A stretch of DNA of 64,000 nucleotides from Pratylenchus scribneri (GCA_030063045.1 JAQSEB010000063.1:372001-436000); one strand, 5' to 3'. Shown: positions 12,314 through 24,287, counted from the first letter of the stretch. The notes: a model not told the origin generated them from the sequence alone. Numbers and translations are program-made.

Positions 12314-13137
12314 ATAGCATCATTAAAAACATTTATAACCCATAAATTATTTTTTTTAGAGGAAAATATTTTTCTCAAAAATTTATATTCAGAAAAAATC
12401 ATATGCAATTTGAATTCAATTGGCCTTAAAAATTAAAAATAAATAAAAAATTCTTAAAATTAATTCATCAATTATTTTAAATCATAAAAAAATGAATTTT
12501 TTGGGTAAAATTTGAATTAAATTTCAAAAAATGACTGACACAATTATTAACATGAAAAAATAAAATTTTTACAACTCATAAATCATTAATTTACAAAGAA
12601 AAATATATTGCACACCCAAAAATTCACATTCATTATAAAAAGGATCCTGTATATCAGGTCAAAAAATTTTAAAAAATAAAATTTATTCATCAAAAAATTA
12701 TATATATTTTTTTAAATTTTTTTATTTTATTTCTCGCTAAAAATATGTATTTAGAAATTTTCGATGTTGGGGTATCGGAATTTCATTATTTTTAAATATT
12801 CTCGAAAATGGGATTTTTATTTTCTAGAGACAAAGTCAACTCTAACAATGAATATAATATTTTCCTGGAAAAATAATTTATTGCTTAATTAAATCTCATA
12901 AATTATATTAGTTAGAAAAATGTAATATTTCAATTCAGAAAAAATATTAATCATATCAAATAATAATACCATAGGAATGTAAAATAATTTTAAAAAGTAA
13001 AATATTTTAAATAAATAATAATTAATTAGATAAAACATTAATAATTTTTACGATTTTATAAAATTTTTAGGAAAAGAATAATAAAAAATCGATGAGGAGA
13101 AAATGATGCAGCCATGATTGATGGAAAAAACTATGGT
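12314..13137. other. AT-rich spacer between two foldback elements
   Basis: No gene seen. It contains several CTCATAAA words (about 12577 and 12896) and A/T runs. Confidence 0.5.
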
Positions 13138-13918
13138 AAAATTGGTTCATAGGTCCCAGACACGAAATCATACAAATGATATACCATTCGATAGAGCTCG
13201 ACGAGTTGTATAAGAATATGCAAAAAAATTTGTGCGGCAACGACTTTTGGCCAAGTTATGGCCAATAAAAGCCATTTTCCCATGCAAGTGCTTGGTCCCC
13301 CCTATGGGTCGAAAATTTTTGAAATTTTTATTCTAGCCAAATTATATATCAATCAACGCGTCTCGATGAGAGAAACTCGAATTTGCCATCGGTTTCGTCT
13401 AAAACACAAAAATAAAAAAGTTATGGCCATTTTTGTGTCGCTGGAATGTGTTGGAACTGCGGAGGAATGTAAGAGTGGACTCCGGAGTGTGCGTAGCCGA
13501 AGCGCGGGAACTGGACGAGTGCTTGGCGAGCGAAGCGAGCCAAGCGCTCGTCTGGTCGCGCGGAGGCGGAGCACACGGAGGAGTCCACTCTGAAATTCCC
13601 ACCGGAGCAGTTCCAATCCGTATTTCCTTTGCGCAACTGTAACTTTTTTATTTTTGCGTTTTAGGCTAAACCAACAATATTTTCTTAACCAGCTCGTCGA
13701 GACGCGTCGATTGATATATAATATGGCCGAAAAATATTTTTGAACTTTTTTGACCCAAAGGGGGGACCTTCACTTTTGCGATTTTCTAATGGCCATAACT
13801 TGGCCAAAAGTCGTTGCCGCGCAAATTTTTTTGCATTTTCTTATACAACTCGTCGAGCTCTATCGAATGGTATATCATTTGTATGATTTCGAATCTGGGA
13901 CCTATGAACCTATTTTTC
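13138..13918. mobile_element. Foldback element 2, about 780 bp, complete
   Basis: Long inverted arms start GGTTCATAGGTCCCAGA on the left and end TCTGGGACCTATGAACC on the right. Inside the arms lie GGCCAAGTTATGGCC and its complement. The centre (13430-13610) is G+C-rich and itself folds. Six overlapping frames of 67-111 codons across the centre come from this palindromic, stop-poor DNA and are not genes. A second copy, inverted and truncated, lies at 23004-23531. No transposase. Confidence 0.8.
13514..13552. repeat. Stable hairpin with GAA loop
   Basis: Arms of 18 bases (13514-13531 and 13535-13552) surround the loop GAA, giving a tip GCGAAGC. One internal pair of G-A mismatches faces another, the tandem-GA arrangement also seen in the hairpins at 49754 and 53329. 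GCGAAGC is a known, unusually stable DNA mini-hairpin. Confidence 0.75.
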
Positions 13919-14877
13919 CAAAACTATTTTGGGTCCTTATAAAATCGAATTGTAATAATTTTTTCATTTTTGAAAAATGGCTAATGATTTAAATTTAATT
14001 ATCAAATCATCCGCCCACCGCCCCATATCATTCGTATTTTTCTGTAATTAAACCATAAATAATTAAAAAATGTTTTATTTTACAATTTTTTATAACTCAT
14101 AAAATTTTTACAGGAATTTTTGCATATTAAGAATTGCTTATTATTCAATTTAAAATAAGGTCACAAGGAAGCCAACATTAAAATAATTATGATTAAAAAA
14201 TTATAAAAAATTTAATAAAATAAATTTTTAAAAATTATTTGATTAAACTTTAAATTACATATAGATAAAAATAAATTAGCAAATTAACTACGAATTAATT
14301 TTAATAAAAATTTTTCACCAGATTTTGGAAGACAAGAATGGAAGTGGACCTAACAAATACATTGGTTCAAGTCAATTTGGGTTCAATTTGAACTTTGAAG
14401 AGTTTAATGGAAAATATTAAAATAAGCCTGAAATATTTTAGAAAATTTTGATCAAAATTTCAGATTTAAGGCCTTTGCGAGTTAATTTCCATTTTATAAA
14501 TGTCCTCCGCAACTATAAATGATAAATGAATATTGTAATGGCATTAAAAATGTGCATGTAGTGGAGCATAGGCTAAAATAGGGATAAATTTAATTCCAAA
14601 TAGGGTACTTTTTCAATTTCTATATTGAAGATGGATGAATAACACAATATTTTTTTACAATATATAAAAGAAAAAATATGAAACATATGATGTTTTTTTT
14701 GATTAAAAAATATTTTTTAACCAAAATTTTTGAAAATCCTTTTAAATATTTTGATTAATATTTCTTTCAATATGCGAAAGTGGAATTTTGGTTGTGGGAA
14801 TATTTAGTGGGTGATTTATGGCCATAAAATTGATAAAATATTGAAATTTTGATATAAAAAATATGCAATTTCCCTTT

Positions 14878-15123
14878 TCAATAAATTGAATGAATAATCA
14901 ATAAATCCATGAGCATGGGACCCATTGTGGGATTGTCGATCAAATTTTCGAGTTGGCGAATTGTTTCATCAATATCATTGTTGACTAGCACAAAATCGAA
15001 TAAATGCCCAAATGATTGGCGCAGCATTCCTGATTCCTTCAAAAGTCGTTTCAAACTTCCATCTGGCTTAATAGATTTATTAATTTGATCCTTTCGTTGG
15101 AGAAAATTTGTTTTCTCGGATAT
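14878..15123 (-). pseudogene. MAGUK guanylate-kinase C-terminal exon (CASK/LIN-2-like)
   Basis: An 81-codon open frame contains [20 protein letters not shown] and [20 protein letters not shown] followed by EN. This matches the C-terminal third of CASK guanylate-kinase domains (ESLQRLQKES...[22 protein letters not shown]). The family lacks catalytic activity and binds phosphopeptides. The usual ending PVSWVY is replaced by a diverged tail ending HSIY. A TGA just upstream and a possible acceptor AG near 15116 suggest an internal or last exon. The frame itself is intact, so it could still be used, but the absence of the preceding VVFIAPP strand and the decayed upstream exon argue for a relic. 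Confidence 0.75.
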
Positions 15124-15348
15124 TCAAAAAGCCAAAATTATATAAAACAAATTCATTTCTTCAAATTTAATTTTTCATTTTTTAAAATAAATTTGGATCC
15201 TTTTTTTAAATATGTAATAAAATTTTTTATATAAAATTTTGCAACTCATAAAATTTATTGTTAAAAGATCTATAAAATTTTCATTTTAAAATGGATAATT
15301 TCAAATTTTACTTCAATCATTTCCGAAAAATTAAAAATTATTTAAAAA

Positions 15349-15470
15349 ATTATAATAAAATTTATAAAGCATGGACTCATCATTGGAAATTGATTCAATT
15401 GCAATTTTTATGTATTCATTCTATCCATCATTTTGTAGTTTTTCTCTTAATTTTGCCTGCATCATTTATT
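15349..15470 (-). pseudogene. Decayed upstream guanylate-kinase exon
   Basis: The minus strand reads KLQNDG, a stop, NEYIKIAIESISNDESMLYK. It aligns at DNA level with the plus-strand exon at 24288-24451 (CTACAAGACATCCAGGCGAA against CTACAAAATGATGGATAGAA, both followed by TGAATA). It lies upstream of the frame at 14878-15123 in the correct order and strand for one MAGUK gene. The stop and lost residues (LEYG) mark it as dead. Confidence 0.5.
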
Positions 15471-15630
15471 TCTTGGCATTTTTATTTTTCATTAAAATTA
15501 AAAAAATTGAATTCATAAAATATTTTAATCATTTTATTTTAAAAATATCATTTTTGAAACATTAATTATAATTAAAAAAGAATTTCCCCTATTGCATAAA
15601 AAAATAATTCTCCGAAAAATTTAAATTCTA

Positions 15631-15711
15631 TTAATTCAAAAATAATTGCCCATCCATTTCACTCTCTTCCTCTTCACGATTTGCATTCTTTCTTATATCA
15701 TCATCTTCAAC
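15631..15711 (-). pseudogene. Acidic exon-like frame
   Basis: The frame reads VEDDDIRKNANREEEESEMD followed by GQLFLN and a stop. This strongly acidic composition in AT-rich DNA is hard to get by chance. Related charged frames are at 20914-21033 and 36700-36800. The protein is unknown; it may be a C-terminal exon. Confidence 0.4.
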
Positions 15712-17278
15712 TTATTTATTAAGATATTATATTATATTGACCTTTTTGTGCTTTCCTCTTTCTTCCTAAAATACAATAGTATAATTTTTTCGAAAATTTT
15801 TATAACTCATGATATAATTTTTATAACATTTTTATATTAGAAATGTTTTATAGTATAATTTATCAGTCAAAATTTTACAAAATGTTGGGGCTTGTAACAA
15901 ATTCATTATTGTCATTTTCATATATTTCTATAAAATTATTTTTTTTATTTCCTTTTCAAAAAATGTAATGAAAATTTACATTGTATTAAATTTCTTATCT
16001 TTTTATAATTAAAAATTTTGAATAAAATTGATTAAAATTGAATCATTTTTTGAAAAACATAAAATAATTCAATTGCATTTTATTAAATTTATCCATTTAA
16101 TTGGTTTAATTAAAATTTCACAGGCAAACTCGTCAATTACAATTTAAATAAATTCAATCAAATTATTTTTGATATTAAAAATTGAATAATCAACTATTTT
16201 TTTCTACACCTAGTTTATTTGTTTAAATCGGATACCACAATCATTTTGTTCAACTCGATCTCAGCAAATCAAAAATCCATGCAAACCATTTTCCTATCAC
16301 AATTTTTCTCCTTAGGCATAATTGAAGAAGAGATAATTGGGAATATAAGAAGTAAAAATAAATATTAGGAAGTTCAAACTCGCTTAACCGATCCAAAACC
16401 GAGAATTTTTGGTCCAAAAACCTAAATCGAGATCTGAAAACCATTAAAAACCAAAATCGTAAACCGATAATTTTCTTGATTTTGATATTCCCTCTTAAGA
16501 GGAAATTTTGGAATTTTACATTGTGAATTCATATTAGCTAAAAAAATTTTATCGGGACACTGTTTTCTGTTTTTAATCTATATGGCGAAAGGCTATGTTT
16601 GCTAAAAATTTTTCACTTTATAACCATTTGCACATAAAAGTTATTCTTATAAAAATAAAATCATATATAATTTGAATTATTTTTTTTTATTTTATAATAA
16701 ATTCGATCCCCAAGTCTTTTTAAAAATTAAATATATAATGGAAAAATGCTCATTTAAATTAATTAAATAAATTTTTAATTCTCCTTAGAATTGTGAATAT
16801 ACAAAAAAATTCATTTTTTTTAATAATTTTTTCAAAATTTTAAAAACTCATAAAATAATTTTATTATCATTTTTACAATTTGAACTCCTATCTTAATATT
16901 TAAAAATTTGACAATTTACACCCCACACAGGGAAAAAATAAATAATTTCTAAAATAAAAAATTAATTTGAAAACGCTTAATACTATTTCACATTATTGTA
17001 AAGCAATGAAAATAAATTAATTTTACTAATCTAAGCGCTTTATTGTACTTGAAAGACTACTCCTCTTTGAGCATTACTCTATTGAATTATTATATATCTA
17101 TTCATTTTATTTAGAAACTTACAAAATCATTTTTAATATCTTTAAAATTTTATTTTTTTTTAGTTTCTAATGTCAAAGGCATCATTAAATTTAACTTAGG
17201 CCAGGAAAAAAGCTCATTTAAATAAATATAACTGAGAAAAAATTTATGATATGCAAAAAATTAATTTTTAAAATTCTC
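15712..17278. other. AT-rich stretch with repeats
   Basis: About 16375-16470 is a degenerate AAACCGAT/AAAACC-rich patch resembling the low-complexity interiors of the hAT-like elements, but I find no ends. Copies of the dispersed blocks lie at 16725-16770 and 16845-16920. A decayed end of the Ig-like exon may lie near 17010-17060 (minus). No intact gene. Confidence 0.45.
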
Positions 17279-17437
17279 CTAAATAAGTTTATTTTTATAG
17301 TAAGACTTAATGTTATTAAATTGATAAACCATCTCATCAAATTCGGTCAAATCCACTTTAAATTTGGATTTAGTCATTGTAATTAGTACAGCACTATAAG
17401 CACAATCGGAAATATAAGACAAATCATGGCTTTGGGC
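17279..17437 (-). CDS. Intact exon-like frame, unknown protein
   Basis: A 52-codon frame reads AQSHDLSYISDCAYSAVLIT and MTKSKFKVDLTEFDEMVYQF and then becomes AT-rich. The first two-thirds have ordinary protein composition with no lesion. An AG acceptor (GTGAG|CC) sits at the upstream edge. Only one copy is visible in the window. It could be a live exon of a gene on the minus strand. I do not recognise the family. Confidence 0.5.
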   Translation of the reverse strand, partial: AQSHDLSYISDCAYSAVLITMTKSKFKVDLTEFDEMVYQFNNIKSYYKNKLI

Positions 17438-18682
17438 TCACATAATAAAAATATTTAATTTTTTAAACTATAACAATTTCAGAGGCATATATCGTATTTC
17501 CTTGAAGAAGAGGACGAAAATTAAATTCAACGGCATTTTGAGTTTGATTAAATTTATTAATTTTTTATAAAATTTATTTTTATTGTTTATTTTATTGTTC
17601 AATAATTGCTTCAATTGTATAATATTTGCCAAATTTTTGGTTATTTTAAAATTAATATAATTGGAATATTTTATGAGTTTGTTTTTTTCAAATTTTTAAG
17701 AGAAGAAAACAAAAATGGATGAGGATGAAATATATTTTGCAAGCTCAATTTTTAATGGAAAAGGTTTTTTGGGTTCTATGAAGGCTGACATTCCTCCCCT
17801 TTTTAAAATTTATTTTTCGTAAATTTTTTTTATAATTTAAATTCATTCTGAAAATATATAAACTTGTCTCAAATGAAATAAAATCCTCAAAAAATTGAAA
17901 TTTAATTTTTTTTTTTCAAAATAAATTTATGATTAATTTATATAATATTTTGTAGTACAATTTTTGTCCAATTTTGATAAAGATATTTATTTTTACTGTA
18001 ACTGAACAATTAAGTGAAAATTCTTGAAAATTTTAAAACCATAAAATAATTCGATTAAAAATAAATTTAGATTCCTACAAAATAGCAACAATTTAAATAA
18101 AAGCCGCCCAATCGTGTACATTTAAATATTATAAATAAAATAAATAAAAAAATCACCATCTACTTTTCCGTAATCCCATCGTAAATTGTCAAATTAAGTT
18201 AAATACACAACAAATTAAGACAAAGCTATCTTAATTGATTTGCAACTTTAATCAAATCCATTCGGCATCTCAACTGTTGACAAATCTAATAATTGTTCAA
18301 GCAAAATTAAATTTCGCCATCAGAAAATTATTGTAATAAAACAGACCATACAATGGATATCTGGTCATTTCTAATTTGTGGGTATATACATCTAAAAAGA
18401 GTAAAATTTTATTTTTTTTAAATTCCTGACATTACTGTCAATAAAATTAGTTCTCAACTTCTATATATAAATTTATTTCATAACTCATAAAATTTATTTT
18501 CACAACGAATCTTAAATATTCAATAAAAATAGAAGGAAATAATTCAAAAACCTTTGGAACCTTCATCGTCCAAATTAAAATAAAAAATACAAAAAATCAA
18601 ATTTAATGTATACCAGACAAATTGTTTCAATATTTTTTTAAAAATTATTCGACAATTTGGCAGTTCGATTTTTATATCAATT

Positions 18683-18841
18683 TTATTCGTCCAAATATCT
18701 GAAGCTCATGTACTTTGCGAATTGCTCTCTACTATAAATGAATATTTTTTTCCATTTCCCAAGTTGTTCTTTTGAAAAATCCATAAAATGTTTGGCCCAT
18801 GCCCATTGCATTCGATGGAACAGTTTCCATAATCTAGGGAA
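18683..18841 (-). CDS. Exon-like frame RLWKLFHRMQWAWAKHF
   Basis: The minus frame reads RLWKLFHRMQWAWAKHFMDF and SKEQLGKWKKIFIYSREQFA and then KYMSFRYLDE and a stop. A second frame starting after the acceptor CCTAG reads METVPSNAMGMGQTFYGFF, and a third is also open for about 40 codons. Three open frames over 120 bases in AT-rich DNA mark a G+C island of likely coding origin, but I cannot decide the frame or the product. Confidence 0.35.
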   Translation of the reverse strand, partial: FPRLWKLFHRMQWAWAKHFMDFSKEQLGKWKKIFIYSREQFAKYMSFRYLDE

Positions 18842-20913
18842 CAAATTTAATTAAAATTAATTAAAATTTAAACTGGAAATTATTTTTTAAATTTCTAATT
18901 AAATTTTTTAAATAATTTATGTATAATTATAATCATTAATTAATACTTTTTAAAAATTTTAGAAATAATTTTTAATTCCTAAATTGTATTTACATTATTG
19001 GCAGTTGTCAAGCCCATTTGTTTATAAGTTTATATTTTCATACAAATTTTTAATGCATTTTTATGAAAAAAATCCCTTAAAAATTTTATGGGTTGAAAAA
19101 ATGGGCTTAAAGATATTTTTAGAAAATGGCTGCTGCTAAATTCAATTTTATTTGAATTAAATAAAATCAATTTTATTATTTAAGATTTAAAATAAATTTT
19201 TAAAAAAAATATTTTTTTAAAAAAATCAAAAAATAAATCGTTTAAATCGTCATTGTATAGTGCAATTTAAATTCCATTAAAATATTAAATAAATGGTTTG
19301 AAAAAATAATCATAATATTCGTTCATTTCGAATTATTGCAAGGTTTATAATGAATTGTTAAAATAAAATTTTAAAAAAATTTAAAATTTATTTAGAAATT
19401 AGGACAAAATTCAGCAAGAAGGGCTAAACAAACTTGTGGAAAACATAAAATAATCCTCCTTCAAATGTAATAATATCTATTATATTTATGCATTAAAAAT
19501 TGGTTAACGGAAACCAATTCCAAAAATGATAATAAAAAAAAATAAAAATAGCAATTTAAAAATTTAATTTAAAGGAACTTTTTTGATCTTCAGAAAAGGA
19601 AGTGGAGTCCATTTTTCTCTCATCAAATTTATTTACTTATTAAATCATTTTATACAACCAAGAAAAAATAATTCATACGGTAGCAAAATCAAATACAAAT
19701 TTCAATTATTAACTCAATCATCCATGAAATTTTATTTATAAATAAAAATAAAATCATTTGTATTTTTATTTATTTTTTTAAATTTAATTAATATAGATTC
19801 ACCGTTCACGTATCATATTTAAATATAAATGTAAAGGTATTTATTTAAATTAAATAAATAAAAAATAATTTTATGAGCTGCAAAATCGAATTTTTAAATT
19901 ATTTTTTAATCATACCAATTTAAAACATAAAAATTTTTTGAAATGATAAAAATCAAAATCAAATTACAAATTTAAAATAATTTTTTAAATTTTTTATGCC
20001 TTTATCATTTCTTTTATGTTATACATATTTCATTTTTTTATCTCAGTTTTAGTGAAGAAGAAAGGCAATTTTTGACTGCTCAAAAAAATAATTAATTATT
20101 TGAATCCAAATTTAACTAGTTTTTGATTTTAGTTTAGTCTAACAGAAATAATAGGGGATTAATTTTTACTTTTTTTTTGTTTTCCATAATTTTATCATTA
20201 AAAATATTTTTCTTTAATTTGAGGTTGCAACGATGAATCAATCATTTTTTAATAATCAATCAATTTAAAAGAATATATTTCTTAATTTATTAAATATTTT
20301 ATGAGATGCAAAAAAATTATTTTCAAAAAAGACATTTTACTTAAATGAATATGACAAAAACAAAAATTGATTTTTAAGTAAAAATAAATTTATGTGAAAT
20401 TTATTCTTTATTTTTATTGTAAAAATTATTTAAAATTGAAAAGATATAAAAAAAACGTTAAATAAATTTTTCATGTCTAACTCATATAATTTTTCTCATA
20501 TGATATCATAAAATTTAAAAATTTCCCTCAATATTTAGGAAAATTGAGAAAACAATAAACTGATCGAAAATATAAAAAAATTAAAAAAATTGGAATTTAT
20601 ATTTAAATATGTTATTAATTAATTTTTAATAAAATGAATTATACAATTATTATATTTAAATAAAAATGATTTATATTTTATAGATCAATTTGCTATGGTC
20701 CGGTTGTAGAGAAATCCAAAATTAACTAATTTAAACGTAATTCTTTATGGGATGCAATATTTTAATAAATATTAAATTAATTTTTATTAATAAAAAATTT
20801 AAATTTATATTTTTGATGATTGTGAATGCAAATTTTCAAGGGAAATAAAAATTTTAAATTTTTATAGAATTTATTTTAATTTGATATTTGATTATGTGGA
20901 AAATGTGAAATGA
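18842..20913. other. AT-rich stretch without a gene
   Basis: Intron-like sequence with the dispersed CATAAAAT-type words (about 19083, 19444, 19870, 20300) and one diverged copy of the TTAAATTAA block (19820-19880). No supported gene. Confidence 0.5.
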
Positions 20914-21033
20914 TTGGAAGAAGAGAGCAAAATTGGGGCACAAAAAACAACAGTAAAATTTGGACGGAATAATGTGTATGAAGATGAAGATCAAGGCGGT
21001 CATGAAAATGAGGAAAAAATTAAAATTGACTAA
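20914..21033 (+). CDS. Charged exon-like frame LEEESKIGAQKTTVKFGR
   Basis: The frame follows a TGA and reads LEEESKIGAQKTTVKFGRNN followed by VYEDEDQGGHENEEKIKID and a stop. VKFGRNN parallels IKFGRTKNN at 47520-47757 (minus), so two copies keep a recognisable protein. Likely a C-terminal exon of an acidic protein. The overlapping 60-codon minus frame is taken as a shadow. Confidence 0.45.
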   Translation: MEEESKIGAQKTTVKFGRNNVYEDEDQGGHENEEKIKID

Positions 21034-22594
21034 CAATCAGAGTTTGAGAAAATTTTTATTTATTATTTTTTTTAAATATTTTTTGTGGCCATTTCACTTT
21101 TCCTTTTAAAAAATTTATATATTGAATATTTTTATAATAAAATAATAAAAATATTTTATGAGTTTAAATTTTCATTCAAATTTTACCTGAAGAAGAAGAG
21201 TAAAAATAAAAAATGGGATCAGAAAGAAATGTTGTTTTTGTAAGTTTGAGATAATGACTACATTTTAATTTCTTTATTTTTTATTTATTTTTTTTATTCA
21301 TGGTCCTCATTTTGCGGATTTATTTTAATCATAAATTCGAAAATTTGTTGTTTTATTGTAAAAATAATATTAAAATTTTATGAGGAGCAAAAAATCTAAA
21401 TTTTTTTTAAATATTTTTCTATTTTAATTTGATATTTGATTGCAGAAAATTTTTTATTATAAGAGAGCCAAATTTTGTCAATCGAATTGAATTTTATTTC
21501 TATAGCTATTTTTGGTGTATTTGTGCTTTGTAACGAAAATCACAAAAAAATATTGAGAAATTTTGGGGGGGGGGGGGGGGGGTGGGCCCCCGTCGGAGGT
21601 GACCCCCGCGGGGACGGGGGCGCAACCCTACTATGTACATTATATTCTTAATGATGAAATAATCAACGAGATGATTATTATTAATTTTATAAATTTGTTA
21701 AATTATTCTATTTTGGGAATTAAAATCATAAATAAATTCAATAAAATTAAAAATACATATCATAAATTAAACTTTGTTGCATTTTATTAAATTTATTAAT
21801 ATATTTTGTTTTATTAAAAACTGTTTGGGAAGTTGTGCAATAATAAATATAAAAATTTCAATTTAAAAATTTCAATTTAATTATTTTGATCATCAAAAAA
21901 TGAAGTGGATTAAACTGTGCATTTATTTTGCCAGACCAAATTTATTTGCTTAAATCGGCATGCAATAATGCAACGAATGGAGGGAAATGCCCAATAAATA
22001 AAATAAATTTGAATTTTTTTTATTCATAATTTTTTGCGAGCATCAATCCTGCTTTTTTTTATCATTAAAAGAAGAATAAATTTTTTATGCAAAAATTCCA
22101 TACAAATTTTTATGTGTTTCAGAATTGAAGAAAGTGATTATTTAATAAAATAAATGACTCCGATTTCTTAGGTCGATTGTCGATAAATTCCTAGCAAAAT
22201 TCTTCTTTTTTCTTTTGTATTCTAATAAAACTTTTTTTCATTTTTCCTAATTTTTAGAAATTTATAAAATAATTTAAAGTTCATTTTTACAAATTAAATT
22301 AATAGATTTTAAAGATTTATAAAAACTTAAAATAAAAAAATAGGACATTATTATTAAAAATTAGAATAAAATTGATTAAAATTGAAAACTGTAAAATAAA
22401 AATTTTCCCCATATAAATTAAATTTTTCAATATCATTGTTATAAAATTTCAAAACTCATAAAATAATTTTATTAACTTTTTTACAAATAAAATTGTCACA
22501 TTTTGAATATTTAATAGAATAATCAAAGCAATTAAAACAAAAAATTTTAAAAAGAAAATAAATTATTAAAGTGTTGCTGCTACGGGGGTAGTGA
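21034..22594. other. AT-rich stretch containing a G-run
   Basis: Apart from the G+C island at 21561-21632 this is low-complexity A/T with dispersed CTCATAAA words (21150, 21375, 22455). No gene seen. Confidence 0.5.
21561..21632. repeat. 18-base G run joined to a CCCCG-rich patch
   Basis: Eighteen consecutive G (21565-21582) run into GTGGGCCCCCGTCGG and end CGCAACCCTA. Read in reverse the end is TAGGGTTGCGCCCCC, which looks like the end of a hAT-like element with a CCCCG interior. The other end would lie in or beyond the G run, which may be an assembly or sequencing collapse. Confidence 0.4.
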
Positions 22595-22729
22595 AAATTG
22601 TATTGTACCAATTCCAATTTACGAATTTGGTTGAATTTAGTGAATAATCAAACCGTCAAGACTAAAGAGATATTAGTGTTCGACTTTATTTTGAGAACCG
22701 TCACGTACGTTTATGAATGTCCATCATAA
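22595..22729 (+). pseudogene. Ig-like domain fragment
   Basis: A 44-codon frame bounded by stops reads KLYCTNSNLRIWLNLVNNQT, then VKTKEILVFDFILRTV, then TYVYECPS. The arrangement LYC, then IW eight residues later, then a hydrophobic LRTV strand and YxYxC is the core of an immunoglobulin fold. No splice sites are obvious. It differs in sequence from the minus-strand Ig-like family elsewhere in the window. Confidence 0.45.
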
Positions 22730-23003
22730 ATTCGCTGAATTAATTTATTGATAAATGATAAATTTAATTAAAAATAATTTTTTAAATTTAATTATTGAAA
22801 GATCAACGGAGTTACTATTTCTTATAAATAATATATTTCATTAAATCAATTTGGAAAATTGATATTATAGTTATTTTATGGGTTATTAAAATTAAAAAAA
22901 TACAAACATTAAATTTTGCATAAATTTGAATTAAAAATTATAAAAAAAATCTGAATTATATTTTTTCCATTACATTTTTATTTTAAGAATATTTGGAAAA
23001 ATT

Positions 23004-23531
23004 TACTCATAGCCCCCAAGCATAAAATCAGATAAATGATATACCAATCGATCGATCTCGATGAGCTGAGTCTGAAAATACAAAAAATTTCAGCGCGCTT
23101 GCATTTTTGGCCAAGTTATGGCCAAATGAAAATCGCAAAAGTGAAGGGTCCCCCCTTTGGGTCGAAAAAGTTAAAATTTTTTATATCGACATATTTAGCT
23201 CAAACGACGCGTCTAAACGAGCTGAATACGAATCTGTAATCATTTTTGCATAAAACTCAAAAATAAAAAAGTTACGGTCGCGCAAAGGAAATACGGATTG
23301 GAACTGCTCCGGTGGGCATTTCAGAGTGGACTCCTCCGTGTGCTCCGCCTCCGCGCGACCAGACGAGCGCTTGGCTCGCTTCGCTCGCCAAGCACTCGTC
23401 CAGTTCCCGCGCTTCGGCTACGCACACTCCGGAGTCCACTCTTACATTCCTCCGCAGTTCCAACACATTCCAGCGACACAAAAATGGCCATAACTTTTTT
23501 ATTTTTGTGTTTTAGACGAAAAAATATTTGG
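23004..23531. mobile_element. Foldback element 2, truncated inverted copy
   Basis: The reverse complement of this segment matches about 13405-13918. It keeps one full arm, the G+C-rich centre and the hairpin, but lacks the outer part of the other arm, breaking off after TTTAGACGAAAA. The centre is almost identical to copy 1, including translated runs such as SEASQALVWSRG, which are shadows. It lies just below the L27 exon at 23773 in its downstream region. Confidence 0.8.
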
Positions 23532-23772
23532 TAAATAAATTATTTTTTCTTATTTAATATTAATAAAATAAAGAAATACCAAAATTTATTTTAATGAAAA
23601 AATAAATTTTATTTTAAAAATTTATTCCAATTTTAATGAAATTTATGACTTATTTTTATATGAATATACAAATTCCATAGGAAAAAAAGATAAAATAATT
23701 CGATGAGCCAGACATAAAATAAATAAAAAAATTTAAAAAAAAATATTTAACAAATATTAAATAGCTATCTAC

Positions 23773-23912
23773 CTGTATTGTAAATGAACATTATTGAGCA
23801 ATTCAAGCAATTCTACTGTTTCGGCACTTTGTTGAATCGAATATAGTTCTTTGAGAGCTTCCCACAATAAAAGTACGACGCCTTGATTTGTTGATGACGA
23901 TGGCCGAATTCC
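23773..23912 (-). pseudogene. L27 exon, copy C (CASK/LIN-2-like)
   Basis: The AG acceptor and GTAGAT donor are both present, and the frame is open throughout: GIRPSSSTNQGVVLLLWEAL and KELYSIQQSAETVELLELLN followed by NVHLQ. This is the best-preserved L27 helix pattern (heptad-like leucines, AELL). A 5-base insertion just before the donor changes its phase compared with the other copies. Downstream exons are missing and the foldback element sits where they would be, so it is probably not expressed as part of a full gene. Confidence 0.65.
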
Positions 23913-24199
23913 CTAATTTTTGATCTGATCGCTATTTAAATAAATTAAAAAATTATAAATTCATGTGTAAGAATTTAATATTTAATTATTATTTTTTATT
24001 TTTAATAATTTTGATCCGGTGGTATTTGCTGATAAATTCTAAATTAGTTCTTTTCCCAATATTAATTTATTATAGAACTAATAAATAAATTTATGAGTTA
24101 CAATTTAACATAGAAAAAGATAATTAAAGACAGGCTAAAATAAATTGATTTTTTTAAACATGTTTTTTGAGAAGAAATTTTTACAATTTTTCTCTGCTG

Positions 24200-24287
24200 C
24201 AGGCGAAAAATCTGAACCAAAAATGGCCGAGCAACGAAAAATTTAAGCCAAAAATATCCGCGTAGCGAAAAAATTTTACCATTTTTT
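24200..24287 (+). repeat. Two short CGAAAAAT/CCAAAAAT units after an acceptor-like tract
   Basis: CTCTGCTGCAG resembles a splice acceptor and is followed by two imperfect units of about 28-30 bases containing CCAAAAATGGCCGAGCAACG and CCAAAAATATCCGCGTAGCG. It may be another low-complexity insertion in front of the guanylate-kinase exon. Confidence 0.35.

Noticed and set aside
13258..13642. Six overlapping frames of 67-111 codons on both strands, repeated at 23272-23534
   Set aside because: All lie in the palindromic G+C-rich core of foldback element 2, where lack of stops follows from composition.
15291..15840. Hydrophobic plus-strand frames of 64-75 codons
   Set aside because: AT-driven F/I/L/Y-rich translations; the minus strand here carries the guanylate-kinase and acidic remnants.
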